From contig NZ_PTJD01000022.1 in assembly GCF_002934625.1 (NCBI RefSeq), positions 1 to 41,726 of the forward strand: a stretch of DNA of 41,726 nt, in the 5' to 3' direction. Below the pieces are notes generated by a model. It made no database searches and was not told the DNA's origin. It saw only the letters and a list, made by a program, of their open reading frames with translations. The stretch is from Kineococcus xinjiangensis (GTDB lineage: Bacteria > Actinomycetota > Actinomycetes > Actinomycetales > Kineococcaceae). Below, one piece after another: positions 6,753 through 14,269 of this stretch (positions within the stretch are counted from its first letter, which is position 1; each line of letters starts with the position of its first letter). The position numbers and the translations under genes were made by a program.

Positions 6753-7097
6753 TCACTTGATGCGCCCTCCAGGTGGCAGGACGTACTGAAAGAGCCGGCG
6801 GATCGGCATGCCTTCGCTGATCGTCAGCTTGACCGGCTCACCGTCCCACTCCAGCGGCCCGTCGACGTCGAGTCCGTCGTAGACGTCGAAGCGGATGACG
6901 CCGGGCATGAGCCACAAGTAGTGCGGATTCAGGTGGATGTGCGCGGAGATCGTCATGACCTCCCCTGTGTCGGGGTGCTCGATCACATCACCGTCGTAGA
7001 GGTCCCAGGCATCAACAACTTCGCCGGACTCAACTAGAGGCGCCACGGCTTCAGCCTGCATGAGGTCCATCGACACGTCACCGCAACGCGCGCCCAT
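6753..7097 (-). CDS. Hypothetical protein (114 aa)
   Basis: An acidic, single-domain protein with alternating hydrophobic strands (for example VMTISAHIHLNPHYLWLMPG, then a VIRFDVYDG strand). It has no membrane segment or known catalytic motif, and I do not recognise the family. ATG 7097 is supported by GAGGG 5 nt upstream (revcomp near 7103-7107). It is the last gene before the integrative-element backbone: its start is only 28 bp from the stop of the HTH gene at 7125-7358, with partial repeat R8 in that gap. Confidence 0.55.
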   Translation of the reverse strand: MGARCGDVSMDLMQAEAVAPLVESGEVVDAWDLYDGDVIEHPDTGEVMTISAHIHLNPHYLWLMPGVIRFDVYDGLDVDGPLEWDGEPVKLTISEGMPIRRLFQYVLPPGGRIK

Positions 7098-7126
7098 GCC
7101 GCCCTCAGGGTGCGATCCGACGGACT
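7098..7126 (+). repeat. Truncated dispersed repeat, copy R8
   Basis: GCCGCCCTCAGGGTGCGATCCGACGG closely follows the left half of R1 (GCCGCACTCAG, then GCGCGATC and GACGG), with GTGCGATC at 7110-7117. The right half is missing, and the sequence passes straight into the stop codon of the HTH gene. The truncation coincides with the start of the AICE backbone. Confidence 0.45.
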
Positions 7127-7358
7127 AAGCGGTCACCTCCGCGCTTCCCCGTTGGATACCGGCGCGAGGCCGCTGTCCAGCCCAGTCGCGCACATCGTCC
7201 GGCCTCCACAGGGCCATGCGGCCGATCTTGCGCGTGGGCTCGGGCATCTGGCGCCGGGCCAGGTAGGCACGCACGGTGGAGGTGCTGATGCCGAGGTAGC
7301 CGGCGACATCCTCGGTGCTCCACCAGTCCTCCGGCAGGTCCCGGCCGGGGTTCGTCAC
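7125..7358 (-). CDS. Helix-turn-helix (excisionase/MerR-type) DNA-binding protein
   Basis: A 77-aa protein with a winged HTH of the excisionase type at about residues 9-58: WWSTEDVAGYLGISTSTVRAYLARRQ, followed by the wing IGRMALWRPDDVRDWA. GTG 7358 overlaps the TGA of the HD-domain gene (GTGA), so it is the last gene of the operon 9013-7125. A second protein of this type (15416-15676) lies directly before the integrase and is the likelier Xis. This one may instead be a regulator, or a second directionality factor acting at the other end of the element. Confidence 0.8.
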   Translation of the reverse strand: MTNPGRDLPEDWWSTEDVAGYLGISTSTVRAYLARRQMPEPTRKIGRMALWRPDDVRDWAGQRPRAGIQRGSAEVTA

Positions 7359-7927
7359 CGGTTGCGCCAGGCGAGCGGGGAGGTGGTCAGCGCCGCCTGG
7401 GCCAGTCGCTTGCCGAAGGGCGTCTGGACCTTGGCCAGGGAGGAGTCGATCCAGCCCTGGACGCGCTGGTAGCCGGCGTCGCGATACTCCACGGCCTGGA
7501 TGAGGCACTCGATCCGGTCGGCGTCGCGGGCACAGCGGGCCTCGGCGGTCGCCTGGCCTTCGTACTCGGCGACGGCGTCGGTGATGGTGGTGGCGGAGGC
7601 GAGGGGCAGCGCCGCGACCTGGTCTGCGGTGATCTTCTCGTTGGCGGCGGCCTCGACGTAGGGCCGGGCGCTGTGGGGCAGGTCGGTGATCCGAGTCTCC
7701 TGTGAGTCGTGCCACAGGCCGAGGTACGCAGCGCGCTGCGGGTCGGCGCCCTCCTCTGCGGCGATGAGGGCCGCGAGCTGGGCGACGCGGAAGGAGTGCT
7801 CGGCTACGGATTCAGGGTCGCGGACCCCGACGTGCCACCAGCCGGAGCGGCGCACGCGCTTGAGCACGCCCATCTCGTAGGCGAATGCCGCGACGCTGCA
7901 CGCCGCCTCGTCCGGGACTTCTGCCAT
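7355..7927 (-). CDS. HD-domain protein, YfbR/HDDC2-type 5'-deoxynucleotidase-like
   Basis: A 190-aa HD-domain phosphohydrolase. The first metal His is in AEHSFRVAQLAALIA (about 42-56), the HD pair in LGLWHDSQETRITDLP (about 69-84), and a later Asp in the ARDADRIECLIQA helix. This motif layout fits the HDDC2/YfbR nucleotidases that dephosphorylate deoxynucleoside monophosphates. Such genes recur on streptomycete AICEs, often with Nudix genes, where nucleotide-pool cleaning is proposed but not proven. ATG 7927 has a full AGGAGG Shine-Dalgarno that begins inside the stop of the upstream XRE gene. Confidence 0.85.
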   Translation of the reverse strand: MAEVPDEAACSVAAFAYEMGVLKRVRRSGWWHVGVRDPESVAEHSFRVAQLAALIAAEEGADPQRAAYLGLWHDSQETRITDLPHSARPYVEAAANEKITADQVAALPLASATTITDAVAEYEGQATAEARCARDADRIECLIQAVEYRDAGYQRVQGWIDSSLAKVQTPFGKRLAQAALTTSPLAWRNR

Positions 7928-7939
7928 GACCTGCTCCTC

Positions 7940-9013
7940 CTAGTGGTTCGCCAACTCGATGGCCGCCGAGAGCTTGGCCAGCTCCTTGCGGGATCGTTCG
8001 CTGAGGTCGATGACCCCGGCCTGCTCTAGCTTCTGCTCCGCCGCCTGTCGCAGGTGCGGGTGGTCGGCGAGCAGGTGCTGGCGGGCGCGGATGAGCGTCC
8101 AGAGGCTGTGGATGTTGAGGTCCGCGTGCCCCGGCGTGTCGAGCCGGTCGATGAGGTGCGCCATCACCTTCGTGCCGCCCCAGCTGCTCACGGGAGCCTC
8201 CAGGACGTCGTCATCGCGGGAGTGCAACTCACTGGACTCCCCCAGCCAGTAGGCCCAGTAGTTGAGGTTGGCCACGGCGTGCCGCTCGTGGGACAGCACG
8301 TGGTCGATGGCGTACCGCAACGGCTCCACATCGCCGTAGCGCGCCAGAGCCAGGGCGGTGGACCGCAGTTCGATCCCGGAGGACAGGTCGAGATCATCCG
8401 CGACGCGTCGCATCACGACCTGTCCTCGGGTGAGCAGCCAGTGCACGGTCTCCGGGCGTCGATCGAATCCGAGGAGGAAGACCGCCTGCCGCCTCAGCAC
8501 GCTGTGCTCGGGGCCGCTGGCAAGCTCCGCCGTCACCCGCATGTGGTCGAAGAAGCGACGCTGCTCGGTCCCGCTGAGCAGCGGCCGGTCGGCAACGGGA
8601 CCGCGCCGGCGCGCCTTCGGCAGCTCTCGCAGGACCAGCGGGGACAGGCCGGTGAACGGCCAGGTGATGAGGTTAACGAGGGTGCGCCGGTGAATCACGG
8701 CCGCGAGGGGATGCAGCTGGGGAGGGACTGGACGGTCCCCTGCCTCCAACGCGGTGCTCACGATGGTGTCCGCCTCGACGGCGGCCAGGAGCTGATCGGC
8801 TGCTCGGATGGGGCAGCCGAGCAGCGTGAGGCGGGAACGGAGCCCGAGGAGCTGGCTCGCGCGCAGCGAGCCGAGCGGGCGGCGGCCTGACTCCCAGCCC
8901 TGGATGGTGCTGAGGTCGACGCTCAGACGTTCCGCAGCCTCGGCCTGCGTCAGCTCAACCCCCTCACGCAGCACCTTGAACACGTAGCCCGCGATCACGG
9001 CGGACTCAGCCAT
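7940..9013 (-). CDS. XRE-family HTH transcriptional regulator of the element
   Basis: A 357-aa protein. The N-terminal XRE HTH is at about residues 8-60 (GVELTQAEAAERLSVDLST, then IQGWESGRRPLG). A long helical C-terminal domain with tryptophan-rich segments (LNYWAYWLGE and HSLWTLIRARQHL) probably senses a ligand or oligomerises. ATG 9013 is preceded by GAGGGG at 9-nt spacing; the open frame extends upstream but lacks regulator-like sequence. It is divergent from the transfer operon, with a perfect palindrome at 9172-9189 in the gap. This position is typical for the repressor or activator that controls AICE excision and transfer. Confidence 0.85.
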   Translation of the reverse strand: MAESAVIAGYVFKVLREGVELTQAEAAERLSVDLSTIQGWESGRRPLGSLRASQLLGLRSRLTLLGCPIRAADQLLAAVEADTIVSTALEAGDRPVPPQLHPLAAVIHRRTLVNLITWPFTGLSPLVLRELPKARRRGPVADRPLLSGTEQRRFFDHMRVTAELASGPEHSVLRRQAVFLLGFDRRPETVHWLLTRGQVVMRRVADDLDLSSGIELRSTALALARYGDVEPLRYAIDHVLSHERHAVANLNYWAYWLGESSELHSRDDDVLEAPVSSWGGTKVMAHLIDRLDTPGHADLNIHSLWTLIRARQHLLADHPHLRQAAEQKLEQAGVIDLSERSRKELAKLSAAIELANH

Positions 9014-9171
9014 GCGTCCAACCCCTCGTGAGTCGCAGTGTTCCGGCCCGCTCCCGCGCCGGGATCGGGCCGCCTTGCCTCGCTCCGGGTCCCCTAACGC
9101 GTACCCGTGGTCAGTCCAGGATTTCTGCCGCTTCGCCAAGGCTGATGTGCCTGCAGCGACACCCGCTGCTC

Positions 9172-9189
9172 TACAGCGTCAACGCTGTA
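9172..9189. promoter_or_regulatory. Palindromic candidate operator in the divergent control region
   Basis: TACAGCGT and ACGCTGTA are 8-bp inverted arms separated by CA. They lie 18 bp before the ATG at 9207 and within the 193-bp gap to the XRE gene. The arms include a TTGACG hexamer on the minus strand (9177-9182). The position suits binding by the XRE regulator to control both transcripts; this is inference from position and symmetry. Confidence 0.5.
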
Positions 9190-9206
9190 CAGCCTAGGGA
9201 GAATCG

Positions 9207-9470
9207 ATGACGCCGCACAACCCTTCGAGTGGTCCGACGACCGCCGAGCTGACAGCGATTCAGGAGGAGTGGCCGCTGATCGCGGCCGAAGTGGAGCTGG
9301 TGGACGCCGAGAGCGCGCTGCTTCGGGCGGCCTCGGCCTCCTGCGAGCTGGCCCGGCGCAGGGTGCGCCGGGCGGAGGCACGCGTCGCGATGGAAGCCCG
9401 GGCGTGGGCCGCTCGCTGCGCGGAGACGACGAGCACGGCACCGGTGACGACTGCGGGGGTGGCGGCGTGA
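9207..9470 (+). CDS. DUF6284-like AICE protein (87 aa)
   Basis: First gene of the transfer operon. ATG 9207 follows AGGGAGA (9197-9203). The short helical protein (AIQEEWPLIAAEVELVDAE, then SCELARRRVRRAEARV) is mainly two amphipathic helices, probably a coiled coil, with an Ala/Thr-rich end. The IQxEWPxIxAE opening is the pattern I associate with DUF6284 proteins, found at the head of streptomycete AICE operons and without known function. The stop overlaps the next start (GTGA). Confidence 0.7.
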   Translation: MTPHNPSSGPTTAELTAIQEEWPLIAAEVELVDAESALLRAASASCELARRRVRRAEARVAMEARAWAARCAETTSTAPVTTAGVAA

Positions 9471-9679
9471 GCTTGGCGATCTTCGGCCTGTTCCTGTTGG
9501 GGGCACTGGTGGGTGGGTGCTGGAAGAACGGGCGGGCCACGTTCGTGGCGGTGGTGGCCGTGATGCTGGGCATGACCATCGCCGGATCGGATGGGGCGCT
9601 GTCCGGGGTAGCGGGCTCCCTCATCGAGGGTGTGCGTACCGCCCTGGATGCATTCGGCCGCAGCCTGTTTGGGGCGTGA
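9467..9679 (+). CDS. Small two-helix membrane protein, Spd-like (70 aa)
   Basis: GTG 9467 overlaps the previous stop. Two hydrophobic stretches, at about 2-18 (SLAIFGLFLLGALVGGC) and 24-42 (ATFVAVVAVMLGMTIAG), are separated by a short polar WKNGR turn. An amphipathic C-terminal helix follows. Small membrane proteins of this size sit in the spread (spd) clusters of streptomycete conjugative elements, where they are thought to help plasmid DNA move between mycelial compartments. The assignment rests on position and topology. Confidence 0.7.
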   Translation: MSLAIFGLFLLGALVGGCWKNGRATFVAVVAVMLGMTIAGSDGALSGVAGSLIEGVRTALDAFGRSLFGA

Positions 9680-9933
9680 GCGCCATGACGAGCATCGAGA
9701 CGACTTCTCCAGACAGGCGGCCCTCGCGGCAGGGGCCGGCGTCGGTGGTGGTGTGCCTGGCGTGCCGTCTGTCCGGGACGGCGGTGGGCAGCGCCACGGA
9801 GGCGGAGTTCCTGGCCGGGGTCCATGACGGGCTGCACCACGCGGCCCGTCCGACCGCCCTGGCCGCACTCCTCACGGGGACGGTGGCTGTGTCCCCGACG
9901 GACTACGGCGAGGTCCTGGACGGTGCGGCGTGA
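9676..9933 (+). CDS. Hypothetical AICE protein (85 aa)
   Basis: GTG 9676 overlaps the previous TGA; ATG 9685 is an in-frame alternative. After a polar N-terminus, a VVVCLACRLSG segment carries a CxxC-like pair (Cys-Leu-Ala-Cys). EAEFLAGVHDGLHHAARPT then provides histidines that could complete a metal site. No family is recognised. It lies in the run of six overlapping genes that ends in the FtsK-like pump, which supports an accessory role in transfer or spread. Confidence 0.65.
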   Translation: MSAMTSIETTSPDRRPSRQGPASVVVCLACRLSGTAVGSATEAEFLAGVHDGLHHAARPTALAALLTGTVAVSPTDYGEVLDGAA

Positions 9934-10172
9934 GCGCGGCACCGGAGACGGCTCCGGGGCTGGGTCTGTCGCCGCAGGGCGCGACGGAGGTTCTGGCGTT
10001 GCTGCTGGCTCAGGTCGGCGCCTACGGCCTTGCCTGTCGCTTCGACGGCACGGCGGAGCGGATCGGGACGTACCGCGACGTCCTGGACGCGGTGGAGGAC
10101 GTGGCCCTGGCGCTGGGCACCACCTACGCGGCCGTGCTGGAGCACCTGCGCCGCATCGAAGGCCGGTCGTGA
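9930..10172 (+). CDS. Hypothetical AICE protein (80 aa)
   Basis: GTG 9930 overlaps the previous stop and the gene's TGA overlaps the next start. The protein appears all-helical (GATEVLALLLAQVGAYGLAC, then YRDVLDAVEDVALALGTTYA), with no membrane segment and no metal or catalytic motif. No family is recognised; position in the transfer operon is the only clue. Confidence 0.65.
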   Translation: MSAAPETAPGLGLSPQGATEVLALLLAQVGAYGLACRFDGTAERIGTYRDVLDAVEDVALALGTTYAAVLEHLRRIEGRS

Positions 10173-10636
10173 CCGCCCGGCGCCGTACCCGGCGGGTGCG
10201 GGTGTTCGCGGCGTCTGCGACGCCGGAGGCGGTGGCCGCCACCGAGGCCGGGGAGTGGCTGACGTATCGGTGGGGCTGCGCTCCGGACGGCTACGTCACC
10301 CGCCGCCAGCTCGGTGCGCTGGGGCTGTGCCCCGGTGGGCGCCGGCCGGGTGCGGAGATCCGCTGGGGCCGGGGCTTCAAGCGGGTGGCGTACCTGTACC
10401 GGGTCGCCGACGCGAGGCCGAAGCGGGTGCCGTCCGCCGCGCAGCTCGCCGCGCTGGGCAAGGCGATGGCCGCACGTCGGACCTGCACCCGCTGCGGGCG
10501 GGACGTGGGCTACTGCGTGCCGACGTCCACACGGGAGTGCGTGGACTGCATGTTCCCGGTCTCCGGCCTCGTCGCCGGAACCGATCGCGCCTGGGGCGCC
10601 CCGACAGCGACGCAATGGGCGGGGGAAGCGGCATGA
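10169..10636 (+). CDS. RRQRL-motif zinc-binding AICE protein
   Basis: A 155-aa protein with YRWGCAPDGYVTRRQLGALG at about 30-49. The RRQL in that segment corresponds to the RRQRL signature of this AICE family. FKRVAYLYRV follows, then a C-terminal zinc ribbon from Cys-x2-Cys (CTRCGRDVGYC) and ECVDC. Proteins of this type are common just upstream of the FtsK-like gene on streptomycete AICEs; their function is unknown, though the zinc ribbon suggests nucleic-acid or protein binding. GTG 10169 overlaps the previous stop, and its TGA overlaps the ATG of the translocase gene (ATGA). Confidence 0.8.
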   Translation: MTARRRTRRVRVFAASATPEAVAATEAGEWLTYRWGCAPDGYVTRRQLGALGLCPGGRRPGAEIRWGRGFKRVAYLYRVADARPKRVPSAAQLAALGKAMAARRTCTRCGRDVGYCVPTSTRECVDCMFPVSGLVAGTDRAWGAPTATQWAGEAA

Positions 10637-12924
10637 CCCAGCACCACGACGACCACGGCTACGACGACCACGGGCACGACGAGAACGCACGCGACGACGA
10701 GGCGGAGAGCGTGGACCTGAGCAAGGACGGCGGACCGGGGCGCAGCGTCGTCTGCGGTGTGGTGCTCCGGGGTGAGGGGGTGCGCGGTGAGGTGGTGGAC
10801 CTGAGTGCGGCTCGCGCCCGCCGCCACTTGGACGAGGACCAGCACGACGACACCGGGGAGGGTGCGGAGGTAGTCGAGGGCGTCGTCCTCGACGCCGATG
10901 AGCTGGTGCGCAAGGCCCCGGCTGTGGCCGGTGCACGGTCGCGCCGGGAGCTGGTGCCCTCCCACCTCCTCGACCGGGAAACCCTGGCCGGGCTGGTGGC
11001 GGACTCCGCCCGACGAGCCGGGTTCACCGTGGCGTTCCACGCCCTGCGCCTGCCGCTGTACTGGCTGCGGCTGCTTCAGCTCGCCCCGCGCGGGGCGTGG
11101 CGCATCGTCCGGGCACTGTTCTGGTGGGCCTCGGACGGCAACGGCCGGCAGGTCCGCCGGGCGGTGGCGTTGGGTCAGGTGATGGGGTCGGCCGAGGCCA
11201 CCGCCTTCCACCGGGTCTCGGAGCAGCACCGCGACCGGGTCCGGACCCGCCTGGCTGTGCTGGGCGCCGCCGTCCTCGCCGTGACGGTGGTGGGCTACGT
11301 GCTGGCGACGTCGCTGGCCGCGTGGGCGCTACTGCTCGCGGTGGGCACCACCCTCGCCGGGATCGGCGCCCTGGGCCGCAAGCCCGACGAACGGATCACC
11401 GGCTCAGCGGTCTCGACGTCGGCGGTGCCCCGGTTCACCTCCGATCTCATCCTGACCGCGCTGGGGTCGCTGGGGATCGCGGAGCTGAACAAGCACCTGC
11501 GCCTGGCCGAGGCGGGCAGGCCGGGTGGGGAGGGGGTGCGGTTCGTCGGCCCCATCCACCGCGACGGGTCCGGCTGGCGCGCCGACCTGGACCTCCCCCC
11601 GGGGGTGACGGCAGCCGACGTCATCGAGAAGCGCGACCGCCTGGCCTCGGGGCTGCGCCGCCCCCTGGGGTGCGTCTGGCCGGAGCCCGACGCCAGCCAG
11701 CACGAGGGCCGTCTGATCCTCTGGGTCGGGGACAAGGCCCTCTCCGCGGGCAAGCCGGTGCCGTGGCCGCTGGCCAAGACGGGCAAGGTCTCCCTCTTCG
11801 AGCCCTTCCCGATCGGGGTGGACCAGCGGGGGCGCCCGGCGACGTTGACGCTGATGTACGCCTCCATGGTCATCGGCGCGACCCCGCGGATGGGCAAGAC
11901 GTTCACCCTGCGCCTGCTCCTGCTCGCCGCCGCCCTGGACCCCCTGGCCGAGGTCCATCCCTACGACCTCAAGGGCTCCGGGGACCTCTCCGCCCTCGAA
12001 ACGGTGGCGCACCGCTACCGGGCGGGGGATGAGGAGGAGGACCTGGCCTACCTGATGGCGGACCTGCGGGCGCTGGTGAAGGACATGCGCCGCCGCTACA
12101 CCGTGATCCGGTCCCTGCCCCGGAGCGAGTGCCCGGAGAACAAGGTCACCCCCGATCTGGCCGCCCGCCGGGAGCTGGGCCTGCATCCAGTGGTGCTTGG
12201 GATCGATGAGTGCCAGTTCCTGTTCGAGCACCCCGTCCACGGCAAGGACGCCGAGACCCTCATCACCGACCTGGTCAAGCGCGGCCCCGCGGTCGGGATC
12301 GTCGTCCTGGTCGCCACGCAGCGCCCCGACGCGAAGTCCCTCCCGACCGGCATCAGCGCCAACGCGATCCTGCGGTACTGCCTGCGGGTCATGGGCCAGA
12401 CCGAGAACGACATGGTGCTGGGCACGTCGATGTACAAGGCGGGGATCCGGGCGACGACGTTCACCCGCTCCGACCTCGGGATCGGCTACCTCGTCGGCGA
12501 GGGCGCCGAGCCCGTCATCGTCAAGACCGCCTACCTGGACAACCCCGCCGCGGCCGCCATCGCCGCACGGGCACGGACCGCCCGCATCGCCGCTGGGCGC
12601 CTGACCGGGCACGCGGCAGGCATCGACCCCGACACCGACGAGAACGCCCCCGTGCCCACGGTGCTGGACGACCTGGCCGAGGTGATGGCCACCGGCCCGG
12701 AGAAGGAATGGTCCGAGGTGCTGGTGCAGCGCCTGGCCGAGTACCGGCCGGACGTCTACACCGGCTGGGACGCCGACGACCTCGCAGGCGCCGTCGCCCC
12801 CTTCGGGCTCAAGACCATCCAGGTCGGGCGCCGAGACGGCGCCAAGGTCCTCAACCGGCGCGGCCTCACCCAATCCGGTGTCCACGCCGCACTCACCGAA
12901 CGTGACGACAAGCGCGGCGCCTGA
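10633..12924 (+). CDS. FtsK/SpoIIIE-type conjugative DNA translocase (TraB-like)
   Basis: A 763-aa protein, the single DNA pump that moves double-stranded element DNA between cells. It starts with an acidic His/Asp-rich N-terminus (QHHDDHGYDDHGHDE). Two transmembrane helices span about 200-245 (LAVLGAAVLAVTVVGYVLA and WALLLAVGTTLAGIGALG). The motor core has Walker A GATPRMGKT at 415-423 and Walker B VVLGIDE with Asp525-Glu526, followed by VLVATQRPDAKSLPTG. The C-terminal part (about 700-755, ending GLTQSGVHAAL) looks like the winged-helix domain that in TraB proteins binds short repeated sites (TRS). The ATG overlaps the upstream TGA. The iteron region 12951-13105 lies just beyond the stop, where TraB recognition sites are often found. 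Confidence 0.92.
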   Translation: MTQHHDDHGYDDHGHDENARDDEAESVDLSKDGGPGRSVVCGVVLRGEGVRGEVVDLSAARARRHLDEDQHDDTGEGAEVVEGVVLDADELVRKAPAVAGARSRRELVPSHLLDRETLAGLVADSARRAGFTVAFHALRLPLYWLRLLQLAPRGAWRIVRALFWWASDGNGRQVRRAVALGQVMGSAEATAFHRVSEQHRDRVRTRLAVLGAAVLAVTVVGYVLATSLAAWALLLAVGTTLAGIGALGRKPDERITGSAVSTSAVPRFTSDLILTALGSLGIAELNKHLRLAEAGRPGGEGVRFVGPIHRDGSGWRADLDLPPGVTAADVIEKRDRLASGLRRPLGCVWPEPDASQHEGRLILWVGDKALSAGKPVPWPLAKTGKVSLFEPFPIGVDQRGRPATLTLMYASMVIGATPRMGKTFTLRLLLLAAALDPLAEVHPYDLKGSGDLSALETVAHRYRAGDEEEDLAYLMADLRALVKDMRRRYTVIRSLPRSECPENKVTPDLAARRELGLHPVVLGIDECQFLFEHPVHGKDAETLITDLVKRGPAVGIVVLVATQRPDAKSLPTGISANAILRYCLRVMGQTENDMVLGTSMYKAGIRATTFTRSDLGIGYLVGEGAEPVIVKTAYLDNPAAAAIAARARTARIAAGRLTGHAAGIDPDTDENAPVPTVLDDLAEVMATGPEKEWSEVLVQRLAEYRPDVYTGWDADDLAGAVAPFGLKTIQVGRRDGAKVLNRRGLTQSGVHAALTERDDKRGA

Positions 12925-12950
12925 CCCGCACCGCACACCCTCGCGGGGCC

Positions 12951-13105
12951 GCTAACACGGCAACCACCCGTCGCTAACGTTAGCGGCCCCGCTAACACCC
13001 CTACGCCGCTGCTGACCTGCCTGTTAGCGCGTTAGCGCCCCACGCCACCGTGGGGGTGAAACCGCAGGTCAGCGCACTTTCCGGGCCGCCGCTCGAACCG
13101 CTAAC
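12951..13105. other. Candidate replication origin or transfer (clt) locus: GCTAAC iterons and nested inverted repeats
   Basis: Seven copies of the hexamer GCTAAC/GTTAGC occur at 12951, 12973, 12979 (reverse), 12991, 13023 (reverse), 13031 (reverse) and 13100. The pair at 12972-12985 forms the 14-bp palindrome CGCTAACGTTAGCG. A perfect 10-bp inverted repeat, GCTGACCTGC 13011-13020 with GCAGGTCAGC 13064-13073, encloses two iterons and an inner hairpin (CCCCAC 13038-13043 with GTGGGG 13050-13055). It lies in the non-coding gap between the translocase and prim-pol genes. Binding by the Rep proteins (ori) or by the translocase (clt/TRS) are the two natural readings. Confidence 0.65.
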
Positions 13106-13180
13106 CCCCACCGCCCCGGGCATTCCCATGCCCGCTCGCGACTACTCAACGTGACGAACTTGATGTGGAAGGAACCCCCC

Positions 13181-14269
13181 GTGTTTCAGCCCTCGACTAC
13201 CCCTGATGACTCTTCGACCGCCCCTGTCTCCGACGTCCTGACCGCCGCCCTGGCCTATGCCGAGTCCGGGTGGGCCGTGTTCCCGCTGCGCCCCGGGGAC
13301 AAGCGCCCCGCCTTCCCCGACCACGCCGAGCACGCCTGCACCGGCCGTGACCTGCGCCGCGCCCGCGCCGGACGGCACATCAAGTGGGAGGAGCGTGCCA
13401 CCACCGACCCCGACCGCATCCGGGCCGCCTGGGGCTCCCCCGAGCACCGGAGCGGGAGCGTGTTCGGTCTCGGGATCGCCTGCGGCCCCTCGGGCCTGCT
13501 CGTCGTGGACCTGGACGTGCCCAAGCCGGGAGAGGAGGTGCCCGGCTACTGGGCCGACCGGCAGGTCCGCGACGGCACCGGAGTTCTCGCCGCACTCTGC
13601 ACCGACACCCGCCGAGCGGTGCCGCACACGTTCACCGCCCGCACCGCACGCGGCGGCTGGCACATCTACTTCCGCCAGCCCACGGATGTCGCGCTGCCCA
13701 ACACCGGGCCCGGCAGCCCCAACCGGCTCGGCTGGATGATCGACACCCGAGGCCACGGCGGCTACGTCGTCGCACCCCCCACCCGCACCACCACCGGCGT
13801 CTACCGGATCGTGCGCCACGAAGAACCCGCCCCGCTGCCCGGCTGGCTGACCGCCCGACTGCGCCCGGCGCCCCTGCCGCCCAAGCAGCCCATCACAGTG
13901 CGCCTGGCCGACGTCAGCGACACCCGCCGCCGCGCCTACCTCCAAGCCGCTCTCAACGGCGCGGTCCGCGCAGTGCTGACGTCCGCCGACCACGGCCACA
14001 ACGCCGCTCTCTACGGCGCGGCGGTGCAGCTTGGCCAGCTCGTGGCCGGCGGGGAGCTGGACGCCGAGACCGTCCGGGCCGTCCTGCTGACGGCCGGGTG
14101 CCAGGTCGGGCAGTCCCAGACCGAGGCGGCCAAGACCATCGCATCCGGCCTGCGCCGAGGCGAGGACCGCCCCCGCTCCTTCGACACCACCACCGCCACG
14201 GCGGCCACCACGGCCACGGCAGGCGCGGCCACTAGGACGACGGCCACCACCGACAGGAGCGCGGCATGA
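13181..14269 (+). CDS. Bifunctional DNA primase/polymerase (prim-pol) replication protein
   Basis: A 362-aa protein. The N-terminal prim-pol domain covers about residues 15-215: ALAYAESGWAVFPLRPGDKR opens the fold, GLLVVDLDV carries the metal-binding Asp110 and Asp112, GGWHIYF carries His161, and DTRGHGGYVVAPP closes it. The remainder is helical and ends in a Thr/Ala-rich tail. With the helicase encoded next, it would prime and copy the excised element in the cytoplasm. GTG 13181 is chosen because GGAAGGA lies 7 nt upstream; the open frame extends to GTG 13151. Its stop overlaps the helicase ATG (ATGA). Confidence 0.88.
   Translation: MFQPSTTPDDSSTAPVSDVLTAALAYAESGWAVFPLRPGDKRPAFPDHAEHACTGRDLRRARAGRHIKWEERATTDPDRIRAAWGSPEHRSGSVFGLGIACGPSGLLVVDLDVPKPGEEVPGYWADRQVRDGTGVLAALCTDTRRAVPHTFTARTARGGWHIYFRQPTDVALPNTGPGSPNRLGWMIDTRGHGGYVVAPPTRTTTGVYRIVRHEEPAPLPGWLTARLRPAPLPPKQPITVRLADVSDTRRRAYLQAALNGAVRAVLTSADHGHNAALYGAAVQLGQLVAGGELDAETVRAVLLTAGCQVGQSQTEAAKTIASGLRRGEDRPRSFDTTTATAATTATAGAATRTTATTDRSAA

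Noticed and set aside
91-7126. Dispersed repeats as standard integron attC sites
   Set aside because: The RYYYAAC and GTTRRRY core boxes are not found at the ends and no IntI-type integrase is visible, so only the general layout is comparable.
91-7126. Dispersed repeats as plain transcription terminators
   Set aside because: R5 lies in a divergent gap, the boxes are conserved in one direction, and no T-tracts follow. Termination may be a side effect at some copies but does not explain the family.
8989-9003. Extra repeat core GCGATCACGG at the start of the XRE gene
   Set aside because: It encodes codons of the regulator's N-terminus and lacks both outer boxes and the stem.
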